From contig NC_068557.1 in the NCBI RefSeq assembly GCF_022201045.2, positions 31,101,501-31,165,500 of the forward strand: a stretch of DNA of 64,000 nt, written 5' to 3'. Positions 45,867 to 59,347 of the stretch are shown piece after piece. The notes under the pieces were generated by a model. The model ran no database searches. It was not told the DNA's origin and saw only the letters and a program-made list of their open reading frames with translations. Made by a program: the position numbers and the translations under genes. Source of the stretch: Citrus sinensis. Its lineage: Eukaryota; Streptophyta; Magnoliopsida; Sapindales; Rutaceae. How positions within the stretch are numbered: position 1 is the first letter of the stretch; each line of letters begins with the position of its first letter.

Positions 45867-48428
45867 TCAAGTTTGCTGAGGTCGTGGCCTCGATTCTGTT
45901 TGTGATGGGAGACTACCTGGAGTAGTGCTACTGCTAGCAGGATCCTCCCTACGCCTCGGTCTTGGAAGTATAAGAGGTCTACAGCATATAAGTGCAAAGA
46001 ACAACTGCGTCATAAACAATGTCATGGTAATCCACACAAAAATAGTTCTCTTCCAGTACCATATGATCCTTTTGAATAGTGGAAGCTCTGATTCAAGGAT
46101 AAGGGGTGTATCGTATAATTCAGGGATACCAGCACCAGGCTGGAATTCTGCTCTTTGTTCAATCATCACCTTCAAGCAGGAGGTAGGAACATCCCGTTCT
46201 ACAAAACCTCTAAACTTCACATTCAGAGTTTGAGTTTCCGATACATATCCAACAACAATAGGAGCAACTTTGAAGAAAGTCAAAAGATGACGGACAGGTT
46301 CACTTTTAAACTTTAACATGGTACGATGGCTTGAACTTGAGAGGGTTTCACCATTACCAGAAAGGAACTCTACTCTGACCTTCAAAACAAAAACAAAACA
46401 AGTCAGACAAACATTCATCCTATATTGATATTGAAAAACCAACATGATAAATACACAGGCAGATTAAAAAAAAGAAATAAAAAAAGGAATAGAGAACCAA
46501 GAATTCAAATGCAATAATTACACTCACTATCTTCAGTAATAAAAAAAGGGAAAAGAATAAGGCTGCTTTGAGATAACACGTCATAAGTTAAAGTGATGCT
46601 CTTCAAAAGAGAACTGCTTATAATAGTAGAATCTCTCAATTTTCAACATCACAAGGAGGGGGGGGGGGGGGGAAGACACTTTCTTTTTCAACAGCAGCAA
46701 GTGGTCTAAGTACTAAGTTGACATAATATACCATCAAGTGCATAATGTTAGGTTAATATGGTATTTCATTCCTAACTTTTTATGATGTTACCACAAAGAA
46801 AAGTTCCCCACAAAGGTTCTTGGTAATCTTAGGAAAGACAAAAATTGCTTGTCATTGGGTGAACTGCAACTTCAATGACAAGAAGGGAGGAAGGAGGTGC
46901 GGTTTTACCTCAAAAACTGGGAAATAACTCTTTCCATACTGAAAAACTATATCACCTTACTAAAGGTCTAAATGAGGCCCTTTCATTCTCTAAATAAAAA
47001 TCATGTCTAATACTTTCCACACGGTATGATTAACCAACTTGCACGAAGAAACTGCTACTTCAAATACATTTATGGAATCCAGCAGAACATACAAGCTATC
47101 AGTTTCCTTGTGCACAACACATCTTAAGTAACAATGTGGTAATTGGAAATAGCAATAATCCTTCCAAAGGAATTGAGCTTCTAAATTGCACTAACAATGC
47201 AAAAAACAATAAGAATCACCTAAAATTTTATCTTGGCTGTTATAAAATTAATCCATTCAACTTCCTAATTATTTTTATGCAAAGATAAGATGTTTCAAGC
47301 ATAGAATGCTGTAGCTTGAATTTGAAACAGAGAAATCAGAAAGATTTACCATAAACTCAATAACAACTTGAACAAAATGAACTTTGAAAAAGAACAGATG
47401 TAAACTCGAAAGTAAATGAATCAAATAAATACCTGAAAAATCCCAAGTCTTCGGTTGTAGTCCGACTCTGGCAATGTTAACTTCACAGTAACCTGTAGTT
47501 TATGACCAATTGGTATAACCCGCGGGCCTAAACCCCAAGGAAGTTCTTTCTTCTCTTTACAATTGACACCAGAGAAAGCGCAATCACATGACATTATAGG
47601 CACAAAGGCAACCGGTCTATTCTTTGTGTAATCAAAATTCAATGTTTCCCTTATTTGAATTGGTTTCTCAACCAAGAACCTCATCAAAATCCCACTTGTA
47701 AGAATTGAAAAAAGCAATAACCCACACAATATGGAACACACAAAAATCGCCCAAAACAAGCCCCAACCAAAACGCGAAACGAACTTCCATATTGATTCGT
47801 GCCCTTTAAACCAATCATGAATCAGAGGACTAACAAACCCCCAAATTAAATTCCAGAAATTATACAATTTTTGTAATAAATAATCCTTTCCACGATTCAC
47901 AGTACCAAACGGGTTCGTAATTAACATAAAAGAGTAATAAATAACGTTAAAAGGAAGCAAGATGAAGCCAATTAGCAAATTAACTTGAAAACCAATTGCT
48001 TTAATCACCAATCCAACAGTCCAATCAAGCAAACTCGACGGTTGTGGCGACTCAGCCTCGGAAACAAGCGAGTCAACAACTCGTTCTTCATTCTCAGTAG
48101 TCACCGTCGACTCCTCCTCCTTCTCTTCGCTAACACCACTTCCGAGATGGACTGAGACATCTCGGTCCTTCATGATGGGCTCAGATTTTATCAAATTAGT
48201 TTCTTTTTCTCTCTGATTTCGAGAAAGTTTGTACCTTTTCTCTCCGGAGTTATTAATATCAGTTCGGCGGTTGGGGATAGAACGGCGTCGTAGAGTGGAG
48301 GTGGTCTCTTTGTATTCTGACGTGGATTGATCTGATTGGTCGGTGGAAATGCAGTCGTAAGAGGGAAAATCGTCGAGCGTATCAAAGAATTCGTCGTCGT
48401 CATCGTTGGTTTGATTCCGTTCGTCCAT
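45867..48428 (-). CDS. SEIPIN2: Seipin (SEIPIN2-like), lipid droplet biogenesis protein, 2 exons
   Basis: Exons on the minus strand: 48428-47433 and 46379-45867, with a GT-AG intron of 1.05 kb, phase 0. 502 residues; Arabidopsis SEIPIN2 is about 526. Seipins form ER-membrane rings where lipid droplets bud. Residues 1-130 are a long acidic, disordered N-terminal tail, the feature separating plant SEIPIN2/3 from the short SEIPIN1. Hydrophobic segments are at about 147-170 and 224-250. A luminal beta-rich seipin domain (about 255-440: KPIQIRETLNFDYTK, HKLQVTVKLTLPES, FQVRVEFLS) follows, then a C-terminal membrane helix at about 445-465 and a basic/Pro/Ser-rich cytosolic tail. The intron interrupts the luminal domain. 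It contains a 15-G run on the plus strand (46658-46672). Confidence 0.93.
46658..46672. repeat. Homopolymer G tract in the seipin intron
   Basis: Fifteen consecutive G on the plus strand (C in the transcript). Such runs are prone to length error in both replication and sequencing. Confidence 0.9.
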
Positions 48429-49185
48429 TCAGCAACCAGAGATTAGGGTTTCAGTTTCCGGTTATCGCTTATCAGCATCGAATTTACTTGCCATTCACCA
48501 TGTTTGCACCTTCCACGTCATCCCCCTTTTTTTGGGGGGGTTCGGTTAATAACATTTGTATCCCTAATTTTAACCATTTCTCAATAATACAATTTTTTTC
48601 TTATTCGCTCAAAATGTCATATATTCTTTCTTGCACATTAAACTTTTTCTTTTCTTTTATTTTCTTTTTTTAAATAGCCTTCGCAATATTAAACTTTTAT
48701 CATTAGTAATTGTTTGTAACTTAGGGGTCGTTTTTTTTATTTAATTAACTTAATTCAATCAGTTAAAGTATTAAAATTCTATTTGGTATAACTCTTCAAA
48801 TAAAGATTATTTAAATAGAGTTTTCATAATTAAAGTTTTTACTAAAAAAATTTTAGTTATTTGGTTGTCAATGAAAATTTTTATTAAAAATCATAAAATT
48901 ATCTTAATAGGCAAGTTATCTAAAGTAACATTAGAAAAAAAAATGAAATAAGATTATGGAATAAATAACTGATATTTTAAACATTTTAACATTTTAAAAA
49001 AGCTTTTCAACATTTACTCCTCAAAGTTTAAAATTTGAACTTTTACTAGTAGAAGCAGAATAAGTAATTTAATCTTCAAAACCTCTACTAAAAAACAATC
49101 AAACGATAATAAAAAAAATTTGAAAACAACTTATAGATTAAATAAATACTTATAGCCATTAGATAAGCCATACCAAATATGCACC

Positions 49186-50172
49186 AAGTCTATTTGGTTT
49201 TTTCAACTTAATAAAAAATTTTAGTCATTAAGTTATTAAGCTAATTTTTTTAACTTTTGGTTTAATCTAAAAAGTTTGAATAATGTTATTAAAAAATAGG
49301 GTAATTATCCACCAAACACTTTTTTTTTCTAGATTTTTCAAAAATACACAAATCTTTTTTTTTTTGGGCAGCGCTCCACCTGAAGTTATCATTTTTTGCA
49401 CTAGTCCACTCTCGTTATAACATTGTTAGAACTTTACTGATATCATAAAGGTAAATTTATCATTTCACAATGACATTATTTGAAAACAGAAGTGGACAGG
49501 TGCAAAACAATATAACTTTAAGTGGATTTCAGCAAAAAAAAATTAAGAATTGTGTAATTTTCAAAAAACTGTGAAAAAAAGTGGTCGGTGGTAATTGTTC
49601 TTTTACATCTGGGGGTAAAAAAGTCATTTAAATAATATTTTGTTAGTTCTCTTAACATTTTGAAGACAGAAGTGGACATGTGTAAAATAATATAATTTCG
49701 AGTGGAGTTCATAAAAAAAATTAAGAATTGTATATTTTTGAAAAAAGTGCGAAAAAATAAGTAGTTGGTGGATAATTGCCCTAAAAGATATTCTTTAAAA
49801 TATCACTATCTAATTAATTAATTTTCATCCTTACCTAAATAAAATTTAATAATTAGAATTATTACACAATCTCCATAACTTGTGATAATATAATGGTTGA
49901 TCATTGTTATTTTTATCTTTTTATTTTCTTCAAATTAGCATTATTTTTTTACAAATTTTTATGAATATTTTTCATATAAAAACATCATAAACTATAATGA
50001 TTAACATTCACTAATTTAGAATATTAATTTGCAAGCGCACAAAATGTAAAAATACTTGTTTTTAGATTTTTTAAAGTAAAAAAAATGACTTAATATTTAT
50101 TTTTAGTGATTTAGAGAAAAAAAAATAACTATATCATTTAGCTCTATTAACATTCAGACTAAAGTGTAAGAG
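49186..50172. mobile_element. Possible diverged relative of the 20657 MITE, interrupted by another MITE
   Basis: The left part (TCTATTTGGTTTTTTCAACTT then TTAGTCATTAAGTTATTAAG) and right part (AAATACTTGTTTTTAGATTTTTT, ATGACTTAATATTTATTTTTA, CATTCAGACT) follow the block order of 20657-21251. The terminal repeats are worn. Limits are approximate. Confidence 0.35.
49297..49783. mobile_element. MITE with TAGGGYAATTATCCACCAA inverted ends and duplicated interior
   Basis: The left end TAGGGTAATTATCCACCAA and the inverse of the right end (TTGGTGGATAATTGCCCTA) match at all but one position. Inside, a unit of about 110 bp beginning AGAAGTGGACA and ending near TGGTGG-AATTG is present twice (about 49488-49602 and 49668-49780), so the right half is a tandem duplication. 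Non-coding. Confidence 0.7.
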
Positions 50173-50415
50173 TTTGGATCATTAGGCATGTAAGACAATA
50201 AGAAATCCTATAATGTGTGTATATATATATATAGTCATTCTTTAGTGAGAACATTCATATTTTGTTAAAATGAGAATGTCACTAACAAAAAAAAAAAACA
50301 CAGATTCCAATATAATAACAGATAAAAAATACTGATTTTAATATATTAAAAATTATATTTTTTGTATTCTAATGATATACTCCGCTTAATAGAGTGAGAA
50401 TGTCTTCATTAGAAA

Positions 50416-50593
50416 TTTCTTAAATCTCACGGTGGGGACATAGTTTTTCCATTTGTATTAAAAAGGTCACAAACCCTTTTTCTTAAATCTCACTGTAATA
50501 TATCCGAAATTGTAATCATTCAAACGAAAAAGGGGTTTGTGACCTTTTTAATACAAGTGGGAAAACAATGTCCTTACCGTCAGATTTAAGAAA
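50416..50593. mobile_element. Foldback element, 67-bp arms
   Basis: The left arm 50416-50482 (TTTCTTAAATCTCACGGT to CACAAACCCTTTTTC) is inverted at 50525-50593 (CGAAAAAGGGGTTTGTGACC to AGATTTAAGAAA) with about 10% mismatch and a loop of about 42 bases. A transcript would form a long hairpin. Confidence 0.85.
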
Positions 50594-51138
50594 CAATAGC
50601 AAACAAGATACGGGCTTATTATTATTTTCTGGTTCCGCTAAACTTCCAAGACACGTGCCTCTCGGACCCGGCGGGAAACGCCATCGCCCATCGCATATAT
50701 ATACATTTGTTTTGTAAATTTTTCTCTTTCATCATTGAAGCCAAATGGAAATGGTAACATAAATATTTTATTTCTTCAGTGGGAAAAAGAAAGAAGAGAG
50801 AGTTCTTTGCATGAGCATAATAATCTCGAAGTCCGCTGAGAAATGTACTGTAAAAATAAAAAGTCTACTAAGAAAAGTAAAGCCAAAAATTTATCTTCAA
50901 TCTTGAGAAAATTTTTGAAACAACCAATAGTCGATGCGTGTATTTTGTGAAAGATAGCCAATGGGAACGGGGAGGTAACGTAATCAAAGTGAGACATGCA
51001 TCTCCAAGTTAATATATATATATATTTTTAACCACCAAGCCAACATGGATTTCTCTTTTTTTGTTTTAAAAGGTCCAATTAACTAACTAATCAAATTCAG
51101 ATTGTATATGGACATCTGTGACTAACTAGTTAATTAAT

Positions 51139-51145
51139 ATACATA

Positions 51146-51176
<31 letters not shown>

Positions 51177-51266
51177 CGCACACATATATATCTCTCTCTC
51201 TGTAATCTCTTCTATGGATCCTAATGCTGCTATTATATACACACTCACACACACACACACACTATA

Positions 51267-51299
<33 letters not shown>

Positions 51300-51302
51300 A
51301 AT
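51139..51302. repeat. Compound microsatellites (TA)n, (CA)n, (TC)n, (GTAT)n
   Basis: Runs of TA and CA at about 51139-51200, CT around 51191-51200, CA at about 51241-51262 and TATG/GTAT repeats to 51302. Confidence 0.9.
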
Positions 51303-52894
51303 AAAGGAAAAATAATTAATTTCCTAAGACATGCATTATTGCACTAAAATAATAGTGATTGATGTGAAAAATATCAGAAAGCCGTGGCCACGTTGCCTAA
51401 TTTCGATGGTCAAAATTAAGTTATTTAAAGCAGAATCCTACAATATGAACATGCAAAAAACCAATGACAATTCAAAATCGGGGATTAATTAATCAGATAA
51501 ACTGCGGATGAGGTTTAAGTCACTGGCAGCCAGGCAGGCGGCAAGTGGACCATGTGCAGAACCAACTTTTGATTAAAATAATGCATTTGGATACTATGCA
51601 GAATTAGGGGGACAATGGGGCAGATATGGGTTGGATCTACTCTGCTCTATATTTAAATTTATAATAAAAATCAAGATTTGTATTTGCTCCAGATTCGTCA
51701 TGAATCCATATTTTTCGTTTCATATTCAGATCCAAAAAAGAAATAAATATCTATATTTACTTCAAATCCGAAAAAAAATTAAAATTCATATCTGCTCTAA
51801 ATCTGTCATGAATTCTAAAATTCAGTAATAAAAAAAAAATAATTTTTTAGATTGAAAATTGAAGGCTATAATGTATTGATAACAAATAAATTATATAATT
51901 TTTCTCAAAAATATAATAAATATTGTAGCTTATACTTTTACACCAAAACAACAAATAAGAAAGATAATAAATATCATTCAGAAGTAATTGCAGGAGTAAG
52001 ATCAATATAATATTCTATTGTCTCCTTCATCATTCTAATATCCACGATACACCTACCATCATTCCTACAACATTAGATAATGACATATAAATTAAATATG
52101 ATTTATATTCAGTCCTTTATTATTTTTATTATGAACATATTTGACTAAATATATGAATAATTATATTCCTTAAAAATTATTTGGCCAATATAATAAAATA
52201 AATTGTCAGGTTATATTACTTGGCTTGCAATTTGAATATTGCATGTACATGCTTTGAGGCTGGCTGACCTTTAAATTTACAAAACTAATCTCTAAGTTTT
52301 AAGAATTTAAATGCATGATAAATACTACTAATATGCTATGAATAAAATTTATTATCATTATAATTCCACAATTGTTAAGAAAATTTTAAAATAAAATAAA
52401 ATTAAAAGATGAGTAAATATAGATATGGATTTAGATATTAAGATAGATCTAGATCTGCTCCAGATCCGTCTTAGATCCGCACATCAATATCTAAATCCGA
52501 TCCAAATCTATTTTAAACCGATTCAAATCCGATCCGATTAAATTTAAATCACGTGAATCTTGGATGATATCCAATCCATTGCCATCTATGCAGAATATGA
52601 TAAGAACAATCTAACTTTAATTTGACTGGTACTGCATTCTATAATCGCCCCATGACGAAAGACAAAATCATATTAGAAGGATAGACTGAATTTTCTTAAT
52701 CGAGCTATTTGCTTGGAATATTCATCATTCCTGCAGCTCAGCGGATGCAAAAGAAGAGCAAGATTATTAAAATAACGTAATAATAACAGCTCATCCGAAG
52801 ATCCATACGGTACAGCAAGGAAACTGGAGAGAGTTGAAAGATATAGCCCGAAGCTCATACCTCACACACAGCTAGCTTTTCTGGGTTTTCAAAG

Positions 52895-55800
52895 ATGTTC
52901 TTCTTGAAGCTTGATCTTCTACTTGTTTCACTTCTGTCTTTAAGCAGCTTATGGACACAAGTACTTGTTTCTGCTATGCTGCCTCAAGCTGAAGGTGGGA
53001 ATGATAACTTTCATTTTATTTTCAATATTCCCTTCTTCATGATATGCTGTGACCAGTTGTAGCTTATGTTTCCGTCCTTTTTTTTTTTTTTTTCTTTCTC
53101 CCGGTATTAGTAGTATAATACTCTCAGAAATAAAGTAATAAAACATTGTTAAGAGCCTAACATGATTATTGAATTGAGGGTCAACGATCTTCAAATGATC
53201 AGATTAGTTGCATTCGTAATATTATTAAAAAAAATAAAAAAATAAAAAAAGAACTTCAAATTTGGTGACCGGTCAAACTCAAAACTGTTACTTTCAGAAG
53301 TTCTGATGTTGAACTGAGAGATGCTTCTGTGTGTATGTAGTTGATGCGCTCAATCAAATTGCCAAAACAATGGGAGCTAGAGACTGGACGTTTGATGCTA
53401 ATGCTTGTGACCTGAATGAGACACCGATAGTGCTGGAAGAAGATCCCACCAGGATCATCACTTGCAACCTTGGAATCGATAATACAAGCCACATTACTGA
53501 AATGTAGGTTCTTTTTCCGTTATTTTATAAAATTTTAAGTGGCATATTTTTATTTTTCTGTTTTGCGTGTAGGTTGATTTTGGGTATGTTTTGTTTTCCA
53601 TTTTCAGACAATTCAAACGTTGCAACCTTTCTGGAACACTTCCACCGGAATTGGTTCAGCTTCCTTCCATCCAGAAAGTGTGAGTTGAACAGTCTCCAAT
53701 TTAATGCATTGGGAGATTAAACTTATAAATAAATTAATCGTTTTTGTTAATTTGCAGTGATTTTGCCTACAACTATCTAAATGGTTCCATACCAGTCGAA
53801 TGGGCTTTGTTGCAGTTGAAGTTCATGTAAGCTATATCTAATTCTCTCTAATCAGGTTAAGCATTTAGCATTCTACTAGTTTCGTACAGTTAATTGATCG
53901 TCAATAATCTTAATGCAGCTCTGTTTTTGGAAACCGGTTATCAGGCAATATTCCAAGCCATTTGACGAACATTACCAGTCTCACGTACTTGTAAGCTCTC
54001 AATTCTTGGTTTATGCAAACATATTTAGGCCACTGATGTAAATGATAACAAATTTATTCCATTTGTAATCTGAATGGGTCTATTTTACCAGGGACATTGA
54101 AGCAAACCAATTCTCAGGAACCGTACCTGAGGAGTTCAGGAAATTAGTGAACTTGGGAACTCTGTAAGGCATTTTCAAGCTTTTTTGTGGCTGATATTTG
54201 TTCATGATCAATGTAATCATTTGGACGATAAATTGTCATGGGTTACAGGAGACTATCGTCCAATCAGTTGAGTGGAAGTTTGCCCACGGGACTAGCTGAG
54301 CTAAAAAATTTAACGGACTTGTAAGCTTTCTTGATTAGTGTCAGATCATGCTCAAAATTCATCAGAGGTATATCATTCTTATTGCACATTGCAGTAGGAT
54401 CAGTGACAACAACTTCAATTGGAGTATACCAGAATTTATACAAAACTGGAAGCAACTTGAGAGACTGTACGGTGATCTACATTACAAAGATTTCTCATCT
54501 TACATTCTGGTTCTTGATTGTTCTTGATTTGTTAATTTGAGTTGATGCAGAGAAATGCAAGGTAGTGGATTCGATGGACCCATTCCGTCATCCATCTCTG
54601 TCTTGGAAAATCTGAAACAATTGTGAGTAAATATTTCTCTTACAAGAATCGGAATGATTCAATACATCAACTTATGCATTTGATTCAATGTAATTAATGT
54701 TACTAAAAGGATCTGTTAATCATGGCTCTCAAACAGGAAGATTAGTGACATTGCTGGAACAAATCATCCTTTTCCAGATCTTAGAAACATGACAGGCATT
54801 ACTATGATGTATGCTGCTTGCCTATTTTCTATCATGTTGAAGGAGTAGAATTCTTTGCCTTATAATTACCTTACAGGGTTAACGTTGGATTTTCAGAAAT
54901 TTGAGAAACTGTAGTATTTCCGGGGAGCTTCCTGAATATATCTGGGGAATGAATAAACTGCAAATTTTGTAAGTACGCTACACACTTTGTTTTTTAATGC
55001 AGAAATTAAATACTTGAAAAATGAAAGCAAAATTCCAGGTTGGCATTAATGCAATGTAACAACTAAGTAGTAATGTAGTATTTTTCTATACTTTGCAGCT
55101 GCAATAACAGCAATAGAGTTGAAGTATCAGCACTTACAGGCCACTTAATGTATTTATGTGGATAATCGTTATCTTTTGAATTTGTTTTGGATAGGGATCT
55201 CAGTTTTAACAGGCTAATCGGGGAAATTCCCAATGTTGCAACTCCTTCGACTTTGAAGTTCATGTAAGTTAACCAACTGTCTGGATTTACAATGTTAATT
55301 ATGAGATGTCCAACTTATTAACCACTTGATATGGCCTTGGTCAGCTTTCTTACCGGCAACTTTCTCAGCGGGAACATACCAGCATCGATCTTGAGGAAAG
55401 GAACTAATGTGTGTGTATCTTATCACCTGGATGCCTTGGTTCTTCGTATTTGAGTAATTTATGTTCATATATCTTTGTAATCCGTTGATTTACAATATAG
55501 TAAATGGTGATGCATAGTCATATATAGCTTCTTATCCTGTTTCTAAAGAGACGACATTAAACATCAATTTTGAAAAGCACCATATGTGAAATTTCCTTCG
55601 GTGCTTCTTTCTTGCATGCAGGGATCTGTCATACAATAATTTGACTTATCAAAGCCCTGAGCAGCCTGCTTGTCTGGAGAGACAGTCAGTATATTTTCCC
55701 TCTCTTTGTGAATAAATAATCTTCTATGCTTATAATATCATTTGGTATATCTGCGTGCTGATATTTGCTTCGTCTTCTGTTATTTCGTTAGGAATTTAAA

Positions 55801-58800
55801 TCTGAACCTGTTCCGAAGTTCTTCTGTGGACAGCAATTTGTATGTCACTTTTCATGCTTTGTTATTATTGTAGCTTATGTGACAGATTTAACAACCAATG
55901 AATCAAGAATTTTGCATATATACAGTCATTTTATCATCCAATAAATATAAAAGCAACATATATTTTTATATTAGACAATGCAATGTCTATTGCATGCTAA
56001 TATTCTTTTTTCCCTTGGCTAAAACCAGAAGTGGAGTTCTTCCATGCAGGAATAATTTCAAATGCGATCGATGTAAGTATACTCTAATATCTATAAGCCG
56101 CCATGAAATCTACATCTCAAGTATGTTGACTTTTAGAATCACAATTGGTAGCCTAGCTATTAATTATATCATATTCAAATCAACTTCAATTCCTCCATTT
56201 ATTTTTTCAATTGTCAATTCATTTCTGGTTTCTTGAAAGCTCATTGCTCAAATTGTCTTTGAAATTCTTTTGTCTCGGCAGATTGGCACTCTCTGCATAT
56301 TAATTGTGGTGGAAATGAAGCAAAAATAAATGGCAGCACATTTGAAGGAGATGGACAAATTGGTGGTGGTGCTGCAACGTTCCATTTACAAGATGATACT
56401 AACTGGGGTTTTAGTAGCACTGGAGACTTCTCTGATGATAATGATGACCAAAACACCCGTTACACTGCAACTTCTGACTCATCAGGCCTTTCTGAACTAT
56501 ACATTAATGCACGCATTGCTCCTCTTTCACTTACGTATTTTGGATATTGTTTAGACAATGGGAATTATACATTGAGTCTACACTTTGCGGAGATCCAGTT
56601 CAGTAATGGAATTACATTTCACAGCCTGGGAAGGCGTTTGTTTGATATTTATATTCAGGTAATTAATTAAAATTAGGAAATAGATTTTCATTGGACGCAT
56701 TTCTCTCCGTGAGTTCTTGGGAGACAGACATGCTATTGAGTAATATGATGGATGATTCTCAAAATGTTTCTCTGGATTTTCTTGTTTCAGGACAATTTAG
56801 TTGAGAGGAATTTCAATATAAAAGCTGAGGCTTCTGGGGTTCTTAAGCCAGTTGCAAGATCCTATAATGTCACTGTTACAAATCACATTATAGAGATCCG
56901 TTTCCATTGGGCTGGCAAAGGGACTACCGCACTTCCTAAAAGGGGAATCTATGGCCCCCTAGTATCAGCTATTTCATTGAATGACCCCAGTGAGTACTTT
57001 TCATCTCTTATTCTGTTTCTAAAATGCTTTTAAAATCGACTAACATTATAATACGTTCCGAAGTCCTGATTTTTAGTAATACAAGTTCAAATGTTTTTGT
57101 TTGAAGTTTAACTCTTTACGGCCATTGCCATTGTACATTAGAAAACAACCAAAATTCAGATATCTAGTTTGTTTCCAGCCATTTTCTTATGTATCCATTT
57201 ACGTAACAGGAAAAAGAAAATCCCCATTAGTTATTTAGCCTATTCAATGTAGTTCTGAATTTTTTTCATAGCCACACATTTCTGTAAGGCATTTGTTCCA
57301 TGTTTTCACATGCTTCTGATAATCAAAACTGCTTCATGGATTCTCATCGGCAGAGTTCAAACCTGAGAAGAAGAAGGTAGTACCGATTGTTGTTGGAGTA
57401 GTTGCAGGATTATCTCTCATAATCTTGGTGGTCAGTATCCTCGGTTGGAGATACTATTTGAGAATCAAGAGGCGCAAAGAGACAGGTGTGCGCTTCTTTT
57501 AGATAAAAATTTAAAAATGCTTCAATTTGCTACTCAACATTTATTCACATTCATTTTCTTTTTCATTAGAATAATCAAAATAGTAGTTTTATAACAGCAT
57601 TAATTTTAGTTCTTGACAGCATTTATGTAAGCATTTGAAGACATTTGGGTTCAAACTACATGCTGATGCTAATTTTGTTTAATGAACCCGGAAACTCATC
57701 TAAAGGCTAAAGCTACTTGTCTCATCTAAAGGCTAAAGCACACTTGTCTCTCTTTATTTGGACAGGTTTTATGAAAGAGTCGGATCTCCAAACAATTTCT
57801 TTTACCTTAAAGCAAATTAAAGCTGCAACTAACAATTTTGATTCTGCAAAGAAGATTGGAGAAGGTGGATTTGGACCTGTGTACAAGGTATATTGGCCAA
57901 CCTTTTGCACCTAATCATCCTCTTAACACAAAATTTCCTTCAATGGTTACTTAAAATTTGTACATTTCTTTTTTCATAACTGGGATGCAGGGTCAACTAG
58001 CAGATGGTACTATAATTGCTGTGAAGCAGCTCTCTTCAAAATCAAGGCAGGGGAATCGTGAATTCTTAAATGAGATAGCCATGATTTCGTGCTTGCAACA
58101 CCCAAATCTTGTTAAAATTCATGGCTGTTGTGTTGAAGGGGATCAACTCTTGCTAGTATACGAATACATGGAAAACAACAGCCTTGCCCGTGCTTTGTTT
58201 GGTAAGTTTAGTCTAGTAAAACAAGAAGCAAATGTTACATACAGGTATACTATGTTTCATTTTCTGTAGGGATGTTTCTGATTGGATTCGGAATGGTTAT
58301 TGTATTTTTAAGGTCGTGAAAACTGTGAACTGGAATTGGACTGGCCGACCAGGCAGAAGATCTGTCTTGGCATAGCCAGGGGGTTAGCTTTTCTTCATGA
58401 AGAATCAAGATTCAAAATTGTTCACAGAGACATCAAAGCTACAAATGTTCTGCTAGATAGGGATTTAAACCCCAAAATATCAGATTTTGGACTAGCTAAG
58501 CTTGATGAGGAGGATAAAACCCACATCAGCACTCGCATTGCTGGAACCATGTAAGCCTCATTTCATGTCTCTCATTTAAAACTGATAATTTTGTTATTGT
58601 TTCAGTGTAATACAAAATTGATAATTTTGACTTCAGAGGATACATGGCACCAGAATATGCACTCTGGGGCTATTTGACCTACAAAGCAGATGTTTACAGT
58701 TTTGGGATCGTGGCCTTGGAAATTGTTAGTGGGAAAAATAATATGAGTTATGCTTCAGCTCTGGAGTTCGACTGCACTTGTCTTCTCGATTGGGTCAGCA

Positions 58801-59347
58801 ACTAACTCATATAATTCACCTTCTGCATTTTCATTTCTGTGGTTGTTGTGTCTTCTCTAATGCTATGTTTTGGTTTGGGTAGGCCTGTCATCTTCAGCTA
58901 GATGGAAAGTTAGTGGAGCTAGTGGATGAAAGGCTAGGATCAAAATACAACAAGGAAGAAGTAGAAAGGATGATCAAAGTATCTCTTTTGTGCACAAATG
59001 CTTCGCCATCACTAAGGCCAACAATGTCGGAAGTGGTAAACATGCTGGAAGGAAAAACTGCCATACCAGATATGATACCAGAAGCTGGAAGTTATAGTCA
59101 AGATTTGAGGTTCAAAGCCTTGAGAGACCAAAAGGGGCTGAGGCGTAGTCAGAATTCGACAGCAACTCAGTCCCAGCATTCAATATCAGCTGAGTTCTAT
59201 CAGGCCTCTTCCTCTACTTCTGCTGCCCAAGATCTCTACGAAATTAATGAGGAGTCATATAAGAAGTATAAAGTCATTAGAGACGGTTATAAGCTGATCC
59301 ACGGAATGAATTCAGAGGTACAGCTTTCGACGACTATGCCCTCATGA
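52895..59347 (+). CDS. LRR receptor-like kinase with malectin domain (LRR-VIII-2, RKF1 group), 24 exons, complete
   Basis: Exons: 52895-52994, 53341-53503, 53608-53679, 53758-53826, 53919-53990, 54092-54163, 54249-54320, 54395-54466, 54551-54622, 54737-54808, 54897-54968, 55195-55263, 55345-55410, 55622-55684, 55792-55839, 56029-56072, 56282-56658, 56791-56989, 57354-57485, 57766-57887, 57991-58201, 58313-58550, 58637-58793, 58883-59347. Sum 3099 nt = 1032 residues, no stop. Signal peptide (1-26); N-cap; ten or so LRRs, mostly one per 72-nt phase-2 exon; malectin-like domain from about residue 400 ([11 protein letters not shown]); membrane helix at about 601-622; kinase from about 650 with [15 protein letters not shown] (ATP lysine), [10 protein letters not shown] (RD kinase) and SDFGLAK; Ser-rich tail. 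All catalytic residues are present. A plasma-membrane receptor; ligand unknown. Arabidopsis relatives are RKF1 and the At1g29720-29740 cluster. Confidence 0.93.

Larger units (their letters stand above)
48429..52894. other. Intergenic, dense in MITE-like repeats
   Basis: About 4.5 kb with no gene recognised. From left to right: an AT-rich block (about 48776-49184) whose ends carry inverted TATTTGGTAT-type motifs; a block 49186-50172 resembling the 20657 element family, with a second MITE nested at 49297-49783; a foldback element at 50416-50593; microsatellites at 51139-51302; and AT-rich DNA with repeated GATCTGCTCCAGATCCG-like words near 52440-52530. Confidence 0.5.

Noticed and set aside
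56330..56554. Open frame within the malectin exon of the first receptor kinase
   Set aside because: Out of frame with the malectin coding sequence; a shadow.
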